DNA from: Nitrososphaerota archaeon
Lineage (GTDB): Archaea > Thermoproteota > Nitrososphaeria_A > Caldarchaeales > Wolframiiraptoraceae
Direction: 5' to 3'
Assembly: GCA_021157985.1 (NCBI GenBank)
Contig: JAGGVM010000135.1
Coordinates: 1-5,561, forward strand
Length of the DNA: 5,561 bases
The notes beneath the pieces are model-generated. The model did not search any database. It was given only the letters and a program-made list of their open reading frames with translations, and was not told where the DNA came from. Positions 1 through 5,561 of the stretch are shown piece after piece. The translations under genes and the position numbers were made by a program. Within the stretch, counting starts at the first letter, position 1. Every line of letters starts with the position of its first letter.

Positions 1-371
1 AGCTCGACGAGTAATCCAAGGTCGTTCGGCCTCAATTGATTGTTTATGTCGAGCACCGCGGCGTCCCAAGTCGTTCCAAGGGCTTTCTCGGAGTCGTCGT
101 ATCTCAGCTCCTCGAGGGGGACTCCATTCAATTCGCTTAGGATTCTTTTAACGGTCTCGTCTTCTCTCTCTCGGTAGGCGAACAAGATCCTGCTTTGACG
201 GTTTTCTCCACGGATCTTCTCGAGAACTCCCTCAAGAAGACCGTAACCCAAGCTTTGGATCGTTAGGTAGATGAGCAATCTATATCCCGGCCTCAGCATT
301 CGGCCGACGAGCTCCAAGACCTCGGAGGGATCGCTGGAAGACAAAAGCAATAGAAAAACACGCCACCGCAA
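1..371 (-). CDS. tmcA: tRNA(Met) cytidine acetyltransferase TmcA, N-terminal part (runs off the left edge)
   Basis: This is the 5' end of a gene for the enzyme that makes N4-acetylcytidine in tRNA (and, in hyperthermophiles, in other RNAs) from acetyl-CoA and ATP. About 123 codons are present, all from the N-terminal DUF1726-type domain. An Ile/Leu-rich first strand (FLLLLS, residues 6-11) is followed by the family signature YDDSEKALGTTWD (91-103) and the hallmark LRPNDLG (113-119) just before the window edge. The helicase and GNAT acetyltransferase domains of the family would lie beyond position 1. The start is unclear. A stop lies in frame at 375-377. TTG at 371, 350 and 344 and ATG at 299 are possible. 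TTG371 keeps the whole first strand and is chosen on family grounds. TTG350 fits a leaderless transcript from the TATA-like box at 371-383. ATG299 would remove the first strand and is unlikely. The gene is divergent from the channel gene. Identification rests on recalled family motifs. Confidence 0.85.
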   Translation of the reverse strand, partial: MRWRVFLLLLSSSDPSEVLELVGRMLRPGYRLLIYLTIQSLGYGLLEGVLEKIRGENRQSRILFAYREREDETVKRILSELNGVPLEELRYDDSEKALGTTWDAAVLDINNQLRPNDLGLLVE

Positions 372-383
372 ATATTAACTTAA
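371..383 (-). promoter_or_regulatory. Possible TATA box for tmcA
   Basis: On the minus strand this reads TTAAGTTAATATT, the most AT-rich stretch before tmcA. Archaeal TATA boxes sit about 25 nt before the transcription start. This would put the start near 350-354, giving a leaderless or nearly leaderless message beginning at TTG350. It overlaps the alternative TTG371 start, so both cannot be right unless a second promoter further out (an AT-rich stretch at 418-431 on the minus strand) is used. Confidence 0.4.
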
Positions 384-424
384 CATCCCAAGCGGCAGGT
401 CGGTCTTTGTGAAGAGAATTAATG

Positions 425-432
425 TTATATGG
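425..432 (+). promoter_or_regulatory. Possible TATA box for the potassium channel gene
   Basis: TTATATGG lies about 47 nt before the channel ATG. The expected transcription start, about 25 nt downstream, is near 453. This leaves a leader of about 22 nt that contains the GAGGGTG ribosome binding site. It sits in the divergent gap, which is otherwise without recognisable features. Confidence 0.45.
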
Positions 433-459
433 TCTTGGGGAGCTGGTTTAGGCGTGTAA

Positions 460-466
460 GAGGGTG
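460..466 (+). promoter_or_regulatory. Ribosome binding site of the channel gene
   Basis: GAGGGTG, a partial match to the archaeal GGAGGTG consensus, ends 8 nt before ATG475. A stop in the same frame at 457-459 and the lack of any other start codon between them fix the gene start at 475. Confidence 0.5.
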
Positions 467-474
467 CGCCCGGA

Positions 475-1461
475 ATGGAGGGGTTGCAGAAGAGGTTTGC
501 GGTGATCTTGCTGGCTTTGGTGGGGTTAATCCTGCTGGGAGCCTCGGCTTTCTCCTACATCGAGAAACTCGATTTCTTCGATGCGCTCTACTTCACGGTT
601 ACGATCGTGTCGACAGTCGGCTTCGGCGACATAACGCCGAAAACCGTCGGAGGAAAGCTGGTTTACATGTTCCTCGTTTTAACCGGGATAGGGATCTTCG
701 GCTACGCGGTTTCCTCGATAGCGACCGTGATGGCGGAGAGAAGCGTTTTCAAGCTAGTTAGGGGGATCTTCTTGATGAGAGGTGGAGGCAAGCTGAAGGA
801 TCACGTGATAATCGTGGGTTGGAACGAGGTCACGAAGTCGGTCTGCGACGAGCTGAAGAACAACGGGCACAGGGTCGTCGTCATAGTCGAGGACGATTCC
901 GCGGCCAGAGAGGTCTCGAGAATGGGCTACGAGGTCTTAATCGGCTCTCCTCTGGAGTCCTCGATCTACAGGGAGGCGAAAATCGAGTCGGCTCGATCGG
1001 TAATATTCGCGATGAACGATGACAGCAAGAACCTGATGGCCGTTCTCCGAACCAGGGATCTAAGCAGAAAAGTGAAGATAATAGCGGTATGCAATAACGA
1101 TTTCATGAGACCTCTCTTCCACAGAGCCGGAGCAGACGAGGCGGTGAACGTGGCCGATATAGGGGGGAGGATCTTGGCCAGCCACGTCTTCGAGCCGCTC
1201 GTCGCCGACCTACTAGAGGATATGGCTGAAGCGGAGACGGGATTGGATGCTGAGCAGGTTCTCTTCAAGGCGCGTAGGAGCTTCACCATCAGCGAGCTCA
1301 GATCCATGGGCGTTAAGGGCGCGATCCTCTTGGTCTCGAGGGGATCCGAGAAATTCTATTACCCTGGTGAGGATTTCGAGGTCAGGCCGGGAGATATCTT
1401 AGTCCTGGTCGGGCTGAGGGAGGACTTGGATTCGGATAGAGTGGTCTTCGAGAAGCTTTGA
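475..1461 (+). CDS. Two-TM potassium channel with C-terminal RCK domain (MthK-like)
   Basis: This encodes a 328-residue membrane K+ channel subunit whose cytoplasmic RCK ring should open the pore on ligand binding. The order is: TM1 at about residues 8-28, a pore helix at 35-46, the selectivity filter TVGFGD (47-52), TM2 at about 61-87, a Gly-rich linker (GGGK, 103-106), RCK-N (TrkA-N Rossmann fold) from about 109 to 230, and RCK-C (TrkA-C) from about 265 to the end. The Rossmann loop reads VGWNEVT (114-120), close to the GWSEST loop of MthK rather than classic GxGxxG. An acidic stretch, EDD (139-141), ends the second strand. By eye, the MthK calcium ligands D184, E210 and E212 correspond to A179, V205 and N207 here, so calcium gating at that site is unlikely. 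Met101 (ATG775) lies at the pore-RCK junction and could start a free RCK domain. Length is typical of the family. The stop lies 38 nt before the amidase ATG. The precise ligand is unknown. Confidence 0.92.
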   Translation: MEGLQKRFAVILLALVGLILLGASAFSYIEKLDFFDALYFTVTIVSTVGFGDITPKTVGGKLVYMFLVLTGIGIFGYAVSSIATVMAERSVFKLVRGIFLMRGGGKLKDHVIIVGWNEVTKSVCDELKNNGHRVVVIVEDDSAAREVSRMGYEVLIGSPLESSIYREAKIESARSVIFAMNDDSKNLMAVLRTRDLSRKVKIIAVCNNDFMRPLFHRAGADEAVNVADIGGRILASHVFEPLVADLLEDMAEAETGLDAEQVLFKARRSFTISELRSMGVKGAILLVSRGSEKFYYPGEDFEVRPGDILVLVGLREDLDSDRVVFEKL

Positions 1462-1463
1462 AA

Positions 1464-1473
1464 AGATTTATTG
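1464..1473 (+). promoter_or_regulatory. Possible TATA box for the amidase gene (leaderless start)
   Basis: AGATTTATTG begins just after the channel stop codon, and its TTTATT core at 1467-1472 is centred about 30 nt before ATG1500. With archaeal spacing, transcription would begin within a few bases of the ATG, giving a leaderless or nearly leaderless message. No ribosome binding site precedes ATG1500, which agrees with this. The amidase could therefore be transcribed independently of the channel. Confidence 0.45.
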
Positions 1474-1499
1474 CCTATGGTTTTCGTTCTCCCGGTAAC

Positions 1500-2399
1500 A
1501 TGAAGGTGGTTCCTAAGGAGAAGGGGATTTACTCCTTCAGCAAGGATCACGAGCCCGTTGAAAGCGTTGATCTCGGGGAGCCCATCCTGCTCGAGGCGGA
1601 GGACGCGGTTGGAGGCCAGATAAAGAGCGAAGAAACCCCGATAGAGAGCATTAATTGGTCCAGGGTGAATAAGGCTACTGGCCCGATATACGTCAAAGGA
1701 GTTGAGAAAGGAGACACGCTCGTCGTGGATATACTCGACATAGAGCTCGCGCCTCAAGGAGTGATCCTGGTGGTGCCCGGAGCCGGCGCCCTGGGAGACG
1801 CCGAGTTCAAGCCCAAAGCGCGGATCGTGAAGATCGAGAAAGGACTAGCGATCTTCAAGGACGTCCAAATACCTCTGAGGCCCATGATAGGAACCATAGG
1901 CGTCGCTCCCGAGGAGGGTGAGATCCCGACCGCGACGCCCTATAAGCATGGGGGAAACCTCGACTGCATAGAGGTGACGAGGGGTGCTCGGCTTTATCTC
2001 CCGGTCTCAGTGGATGGAGCGTTATTCGCGGCTGGCGATTTCCACGCGGTTCAGGAGGATGGAGAGCTCTGCGTTTCATCTGTGGAGATCGAGGGTAAGG
2101 CGCTCTTCAAGTTCGACGTGATAAAGGGTAAAAAGCCCAACTGGCCCATAGTGGAGGGGCCGGCCCACTACTCGATCCTGGTCTCGGATGAAGACCTAGA
2201 TAAGGCTGTGAAGATAGCGGCGGAGGAGGCGGTGAAGGCGATCATGAAGGCGAAGAATTGGAGCTTTGAGGACGCCTATATGCTCAGCAGCCTGCAGGTG
2301 AAGATCGCGGTGAACCAGGTCGTCGACCCGAAGAAGGGGGTCCGAGCCATGATCCCGAAGACCATAGTCTCTTTAGATGACCTGCTCTACGAGAGCTAG
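1500..2399 (+). CDS. Acetamidase/formamidase family amide hydrolase
   Basis: This encodes a 299-residue cytoplasmic hydrolase of the FmdA/AmdA family, which splits short amides such as formamide or acetamide to ammonium and the acid. Family blocks appear in order: EAEDAVGGQI (32-41), GPIYVKG (61-67), PMIGTIGVAP (128-137), HGGNLD (150-155), YLPVSVDGALFAAGDFHAVQ (166-185) with the metal-site motif GDFH, and a C-terminal block LSSLQ...NQVVD near 261-276. Length fits the short form of about 300 residues found in archaea and thermophilic bacteria. The long fungal and mycobacterial forms exceed 400. ATG1500 is preferred over TTG1458: the family N-terminus matches from 1500, and the 14 extra residues would be read through the TATA-like stretch and overlap the channel stop. 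The nucleotidyltransferase-like gene follows 11 nt later and is probably co-transcribed. The exact amide substrate cannot be told from sequence, and many archaeal members are uncharacterised. Confidence 0.9.
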   Translation: MKVVPKEKGIYSFSKDHEPVESVDLGEPILLEAEDAVGGQIKSEETPIESINWSRVNKATGPIYVKGVEKGDTLVVDILDIELAPQGVILVVPGAGALGDAEFKPKARIVKIEKGLAIFKDVQIPLRPMIGTIGVAPEEGEIPTATPYKHGGNLDCIEVTRGARLYLPVSVDGALFAAGDFHAVQEDGELCVSSVEIEGKALFKFDVIKGKKPNWPIVEGPAHYSILVSDEDLDKAVKIAAEEAVKAIMKAKNWSFEDAYMLSSLQVKIAVNQVVDPKKGVRAMIPKTIVSLDDLLYES

Positions 2400-2406
2400 A
2401 ATGGGG

Positions 2407-2414
2407 GGCGGTGG
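2407..2414 (+). promoter_or_regulatory. Ribosome binding site-like stretch before the nucleotidyltransferase-like gene
   Basis: GGCGGTGG resembles GGAGGTG and lies 5 nt before GTG2420. It overlaps GTG2411 and is only 2 nt from GTG2417. If it is the real site, translation starts at 2420 and the protein is three residues shorter than annotated. Confidence 0.35.
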
Positions 2415-3229
2415 ACGTGGTGGCGGGGCTCAGCGACGAGGAGATAACGAGGGAGGCTGTCAAGATAGTTGAAGCGGCCAAGGAGAGAGGGGTGATCCTC
2501 AGGATACTGGGAGCGATAGCGATAAGGCTGCACAGCAGGGGATACGAGGAATTTCATAAGCAGCTCGGCAGGCTGGGCGACGCCGAGAAATCCTTCACCG
2601 ACATAGATCTGATCGGATACTCCTCACAACACGGAGACATAAGGAAGCTCATGGAGAAAGAGCTCTCGTTCTACATCTCCAGGCAGTTCCTCCTAATGCA
2701 TGGAAAAGATCGTTTAATCTATTATCACCCGCAAAACCTCTACCACGTCGACATATTCTTCGACAAGCTCGCCTTTAGCCACGACGTTCCCTTCGGAAAG
2801 AAGGGTAAGGGGAGATTGGAACTCGACTATCCCACGATAACCGTTACGGATCTGCTGCTCGAGAAACTTCAGATACACGAGATCAACGAAAAAGACATAA
2901 AAGATATCATAGTCCTTCTCAAAGCCCATGAGCTAGGGCACAGCGACGAAGATCAAGTCAACCTAGACTACCTCGCCCAGCTTCTCGGAGACGATTGGGG
3001 GTTCTGGAAGGATGCAACCGATAACCTGAAGAAGACCTTAGCCTTCGCCGAAAAATATCGGGAGGCGTCGCTCATCTCGGGAGAAGATTACCGAGATATA
3101 GAGGAAAAAGTGGAGAAAATACTCGAGGTCTTGGAGAGTTGCCCGAAGTCGAAGCGATGGCGAAAGGGAGAAAAGCAGGCCGCTAAGAAAAAGAAATACT
3201 GGCGGGACGTGGAAGAGCTCTACCGTTGA
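2411..3229 (+). CDS. Nucleotidyltransferase-fold protein, AbiEii-like, orphan
   Basis: This encodes 272 residues (269 if GTG2420 is used). The core looks like a polymerase-beta-type nucleotidyltransferase of the AbiEii/MNT-like group. LGAIAIRL (33-40) stands where the GG/GS loop normally lies. DIDL (64-67) gives the first two metal-binding Asp residues (D64, D66), and HVDIFFD (112-118) gives the third (D114). TDLLLEKLQI (146-155) and KDIKDI (161-166) match the D-x-x-x-x-K and KDxxD blocks of the family. A DDWGFW stretch (about 195-200) and a helical C-terminal region follow. The tail is very basic (KRWRK and KKKK at 259-262). AbiEii is a GTP-using toxin paired with AbiEi, but no antitoxin gene is adjacent, so a toxin role is not supported. 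The substrate is unknown. The gene starts 11 nt after the amidase, so co-transcription is likely. Its stop abuts the stop of the opposing metallophosphoesterase gene with no spacer. Confidence 0.75.
   Translation: MDVVAGLSDEEITREAVKIVEAAKERGVILRILGAIAIRLHSRGYEEFHKQLGRLGDAEKSFTDIDLIGYSSQHGDIRKLMEKELSFYISRQFLLMHGKDRLIYYHPQNLYHVDIFFDKLAFSHDVPFGKKGKGRLELDYPTITVTDLLLEKLQIHEINEKDIKDIIVLLKAHELGHSDEDQVNLDYLAQLLGDDWGFWKDATDNLKKTLAFAEKYREASLISGEDYRDIEEKVEKILEVLESCPKSKRWRKGEKQAAKKKKYWRDVEELYR
3185..3196 (-). terminator. Possible T-rich terminator of the metallophosphoesterase transcript
   Basis: The minus strand reads TTTCTTTTTCTT, starting 33 nt past the metallophosphoesterase stop. Archaeal RNA polymerase often stops at T-rich tracts without a hairpin. 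The same bases encode four Lys residues (259-262) of the opposing gene, so the tract could simply reflect protein composition. Confidence 0.35.
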
Positions 3230-4189
3230 TCACCCGGAAGTGAATATGAAGTCTTTCACTTTCCGCTTATCGATTTGAACCAGCACGCCTCTCAGTATTC
3301 CCTCCAGGTACTCGCTTCCCGGGTTGAGGCAAAGCGTCTTACCTATCTTGGTGAATCCCTTTGCTTCGTGAATGTGGCCGTGAAGGCTGAGCATGGGTTG
3401 ATATTTCTCGATCGCCTTTCTAACAGCCTTGCTCCCCGCCGGAATCAACATGACTTGGCCTCCCGGTCCAAGCTTCGGCCTCATGTTCTCATCTAGCTCA
3501 GGAGCGGAGTCTATTCCGCTATCATATGGTGGTACGTGTATGTTGAATATCAGGTCAGATCCCTCGTTGACTTCTTTCATGAGCGCTTCTATCTTCTCCT
3601 CGATTTTCTCTTCAGGTATGTCTCGGGGGCATTTCCACGGCGTTATGTTCGCGTATCCCAAGCTAAGCATCTGTATTCCATCGGCTATGTCGACGATCTT
3701 CTCGTTCGGGTTGACCACGACGTCGGAAGAGTTCAAGACCTCGTCTATCGCGTAGCTGTCATCGTTCCCAGGCATTATATAGCATTTCACGTTTTTACCT
3801 CTCAGCCTCGACTCGGCGAGATCTATCCACCGCCTGACCGACTCCTTCATGACCTCGACGAAAACCTCATCCATCTTCGATTTGTCGCGGCTCAGGTCAT
3901 CCCATTCCTCGCTCGTTGTCAGATACGGATAATATCCCAAGTCCCTAACCCGTTGCATGAACTCTTCCAGCTTATCTCGGCTATCGAAAGAGTGCTCCTC
4001 GTTCAGGAACTTAGCCTCATAGATCCCCGATTTCTCGAATATCGGCACCAAAAACTTACCCGTTATATCTCCGCCGAGGATCAGGACGTCGGCTTTATAG
4101 AAGTCCGCCGCGTTAATGAACTTCCGGAAGCAAAGCTCGCTGCCGTGGAGGTCCGCTGCAAAAAATATGCGGAATTTGGAGGGCGTCAT
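3230..4189 (-). CDS. Calcineurin-like metallophosphoesterase
   Basis: This encodes a 319-residue, probably cytoplasmic, dinuclear-metal phosphoesterase with all core motifs: DLH (13-15), GGD (39-41), GNDD (141-144) in place of the commoner GNHD/E, H218 in NIHVPPYDS, and GHIH (271-274). Between the GGD and GNDD motifs lies a charged, mostly helical stretch of about 95 residues (46-140), longer than in minimal phosphoesterases. I recall the same layout, together with HVPPYDSG and LHGHIHE, in related proteins from other archaea and from actinobacteria or Chloroflexi. The substrate is unknown; no signal peptide or membrane segment is seen. ATG4189 is the only start near the first motif. An AAAGGAG site precedes it with only 2 nt spacing and overlaps the permease stop, so translation is probably coupled to the permease 7 nt upstream. 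Confidence 0.9.
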   Translation of the reverse strand: MTPSKFRIFFAADLHGSELCFRKFINAADFYKADVLILGGDITGKFLVPIFEKSGIYEAKFLNEEHSFDSRDKLEEFMQRVRDLGYYPYLTTSEEWDDLSRDKSKMDEVFVEVMKESVRRWIDLAESRLRGKNVKCYIMPGNDDSYAIDEVLNSSDVVVNPNEKIVDIADGIQMLSLGYANITPWKCPRDIPEEKIEEKIEALMKEVNEGSDLIFNIHVPPYDSGIDSAPELDENMRPKLGPGGQVMLIPAGSKAVRKAIEKYQPMLSLHGHIHEAKGFTKIGKTLCLNPGSEYLEGILRGVLVQIDKRKVKDFIFTSG

Positions 4190-4191
4190 GG

Positions 4192-4198
4192 CTCCTTT
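4192..4198 (-). promoter_or_regulatory. Ribosome binding site of the metallophosphoesterase, overlapping the permease stop
   Basis: The minus strand reads AAAGGAG, then CC, then ATG4189. The site shares bases with the TAA stop of the permease (4197-4199). Spacing to the ATG is unusually short at 2 nt, but no other in-frame start lies nearby. The arrangement suggests ribosomes finishing the permease reinitiate here. Confidence 0.5.
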
Positions 4199-5561
4199 AC
4201 TCCGGTGGAAGCTCCTTGAAGGATAGCTCGAGCGGTATTCCCGTCTTCCTGTGATACAGCGAAGAGGCGAAGTAGATTACGAAGCCTATGACGTATAGGC
4301 CGATCGTGAAAGCCATAATCCCTGGATCGAGCTCTCCGACGAACGCCGGCGAAATGCTCGCGTAACCCAAGTAGCCCGCTAAGATCATCGATATTACCGC
4401 TAGGATCGTTAGCACGGGAACGGGTCCTACCTTCGCCTTGACTATTCCGGGAGATCTATCCCAGAGGTCTTTTCTCACCTTCGGGAAAACGATCGCGGCT
4501 ATCGACGTTATTATCTGCATTATCATCCATCCGAAGACTATGTAGGAGAAGTACTGGAGCAGCGGTGTCCAGAGCCATAGAGCCTGGAAGATTATCGCGA
4601 TCACGGTCACGAAGATCAGGGCAGCGTATGGAGAATGGTATCGGACGTCGACGTTGGAGAGGAACGTTGGGACGACTCGGTCGAAAGCCCACGCGAACAC
4701 GAATCTAACGGCCGTGGCCACGTAAGTCAGTATCGCGGCCAAGACCATAGCGCTCCACCCGATCATCATTATAGTGTAAAGCCTTGGATCAACGGCGTAC
4801 TGGAAGAGCCACATGAAGAAGGGTTCCCTAGATCCGAACGGGTAGACCTTACTGCCTATCGCGTAGAGGTAGGAGAGAGCTCCAAGGAACTCTCCTCCCA
4901 TCCCTATGTAAGATGCCTCGTATGCGAGCCAGTCTATGATCCCGAAGACCACGATCGCGCCGATTATCGCGATTATCTGCGATTTTCGAACGTCCTTGAT
5001 CTCTCCCGCCAGATAGATGGAGAAATTGAATCCGAGGAAGTTAATGTACGTGAAAGTCAGCCCCAACAGCGTCGCCGACAGCAGGAAGCCCTGCGGATAA
5101 CCCGCCTTAACGGCCTCCTTGATTATCGTGTCATAGCTGACTCCGGTTGCCGCCGTGAAGTTCGCCGCAAAGGTTTCTCTACCGATGAAGAGCAGAGCAC
5201 CGGCATAGACCGCTAGCCCTATCAAGACCAGTATGAAGTATCCCCAAAGGACTTTGGTCGTCGTCTTCCCTCCCCTAGATATAATCACAGCACATATGAG
5301 GTAGTAGATGACCGCGAAGGCGAAGGCGAACTCGTTCGTCGAGACCACGGCGGCAAGCTCTGTCAAGCCGTTCGCCTCTAACATGGGGGCCAAGGCGTAT
5401 TGGGTGAACCATGGGATGTAGGCTCCGGCAACGCTGAGGACGAGCATGAAGAGGAAGAAGTTCATGGCGTATCCGATCGATGGATGAAGGATCCTGCTCA
5501 CCCAGATGTAGTCTCCTCCAGCCCTCGGCATCGCTATCGAGAACAAGGCGTAGAACAGCCC
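4197..5561 (-). CDS. APC-superfamily amino-acid permease, lacking its N-terminus (runs off the right edge)
   Basis: This is a membrane transporter, probably for amino acids. 454 residues lie in the window, and the frame stays open to the last base (GLFYA precedes the TTG at 5546), so the true start is outside; TM1 and part of TM2 are missing. The signature MPRAGGDY follows in the first 20 residues, typical of the end of TM2 in APC transporters. A chain of strongly hydrophobic segments comes next, about ten in total by eye. AGEIKD after a membrane segment matches the usual GE-x-K/R motif. FAWAFDRVVPTFLSNV matches the conserved DRxxP cytoplasmic loop. The C-terminus, PLELSFKELPPE, is typical of archaeal members. 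The substrate cannot be assigned. The metallophosphoesterase follows 7 nt after the stop, so the two likely form an operon. Confidence 0.92.
   Translation of the reverse strand, partial: GLFYALFSIAMPRAGGDYIWVSRILHPSIGYAMNFFLFMLVLSVAGAYIPWFTQYALAPMLEANGLTELAAVVSTNEFAFAFAVIYYLICAVIISRGGKTTTKVLWGYFILVLIGLAVYAGALLFIGRETFAANFTAATGVSYDTIIKEAVKAGYPQGFLLSATLLGLTFTYINFLGFNFSIYLAGEIKDVRKSQIIAIIGAIVVFGIIDWLAYEASYIGMGGEFLGALSYLYAIGSKVYPFGSREPFFMWLFQYAVDPRLYTIMMIGWSAMVLAAILTYVATAVRFVFAWAFDRVVPTFLSNVDVRYHSPYAALIFVTVIAIIFQALWLWTPLLQYFSYIVFGWMIMQIITSIAAIVFPKVRKDLWDRSPGIVKAKVGPVPVLTILAVISMILAGYLGYASISPAFVGELDPGIMAFTIGLYVIGFVIYFASSLYHRKTGIPLELSFKELPPE

Noticed and set aside
362..474. RNA gene or riboswitch in the divergent intergenic gap
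   Set aside because: The gap is just over 100 nt, and I see only TATA-like stretches and a ribosome binding site. No cloverleaf, box C/D pair or stable stem was recognised by eye.
966..1307. Minus-strand open frame within the channel gene, and the plus-strand frame at 429-761
   Set aside because: Both overlap the channel coding sequence, whose RCK and filter motifs are clear. Neither has a recognisable domain of its own.
1458..1499. N-terminal extension of the amidase from TTG1458
   Set aside because: It overlaps the channel stop and reads through the TATA-like stretch, and the family N-terminus matches from ATG1500.
2401..2472. Small frame starting at ATG2401 just after the amidase stop
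   Set aside because: It has only about 23 codons, is Gly/Arg-rich and out of frame with the nucleotidyltransferase-like gene, and has no support beyond the start codon.
2411..3229. Calling this an AbiE toxin-antitoxin or phage defence locus
   Set aside because: No AbiEi-like winged-helix antitoxin gene lies next to it. The neighbours are an amidase and a convergent phosphoesterase, so only the fold assignment is supported.
3227..3232. TGATCA palindrome as a hairpin terminator
   Set aside because: Six bases with no loop cannot form a stable hairpin, and no plus-strand T-tract of note follows. It arises from two abutting stop codons.
3536..4219. Long plus-strand open frame of 227 codons opposite the metallophosphoesterase
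   Set aside because: It lies wholly antisense to a gene with all catalytic motifs, shows no recognisable domain, and is explained by codon-bias shadowing.
4635..5216. Plus-strand open frame of 193 codons opposite the permease
   Set aside because: It is highly charged and low in hydrophobic residues, as expected of the complement of a membrane-protein gene. No motif was seen.

Overview
This window looks like chromosomal DNA of an archaeon, most likely a thermophilic member of the TACK/Thermoproteota side. The signs are Arg codons dominated by AGG/AGA, heavy use of ATA for Ile, TATA-like boxes near start sites, short or absent leaders, GGTG/GGAG-type ribosome binding sites, and an archaeal-type tRNA cytidine acetyltransferase N-terminus at the left edge. 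The lineage is an inference. No rRNA, tRNA, CRISPR array, insertion sequence or prophage gene was seen. Coding density is very high.

Left part (1-474): the 5' part of tmcA is read leftwards off the window. A short divergent intergenic region carries TATA-like elements for both directions.

Middle, plus strand (475-3229): a two-TM RCK-gated potassium channel of the MthK type; a short acetamidase/formamidase, which has its own TATA-like box inside the 38-nt gap and an apparently leaderless ATG; and a stand-alone AbiEii-like nucleotidyltransferase-fold protein 11 nt behind it.

Right part, minus strand (3230-5561): an APC-superfamily amino-acid permease whose N-terminus lies beyond the right edge, followed 7 nt later by a calcineurin-like metallophosphoesterase. 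This pair converges on the plus-strand genes with no spacer. The two stop codons together form TGATCA at 3227-3232. The Lys-rich tail of the nucleotidyltransferase-like gene places a T-rich tract on the opposite strand, which may end the metallophosphoesterase transcript.

Functionally, the channel, amidase and permease suggest membrane ion homeostasis, amide-nitrogen use and amino-acid uptake, but nothing in the sequence proves that they act together. I do not see a convincing new multi-gene system. The points most worth checking are the channel's ligand site (MthK calcium residues absent, possible internal start for a free RCK domain), the orphan nucleotidyltransferase-like protein, and the gapless convergent junction.
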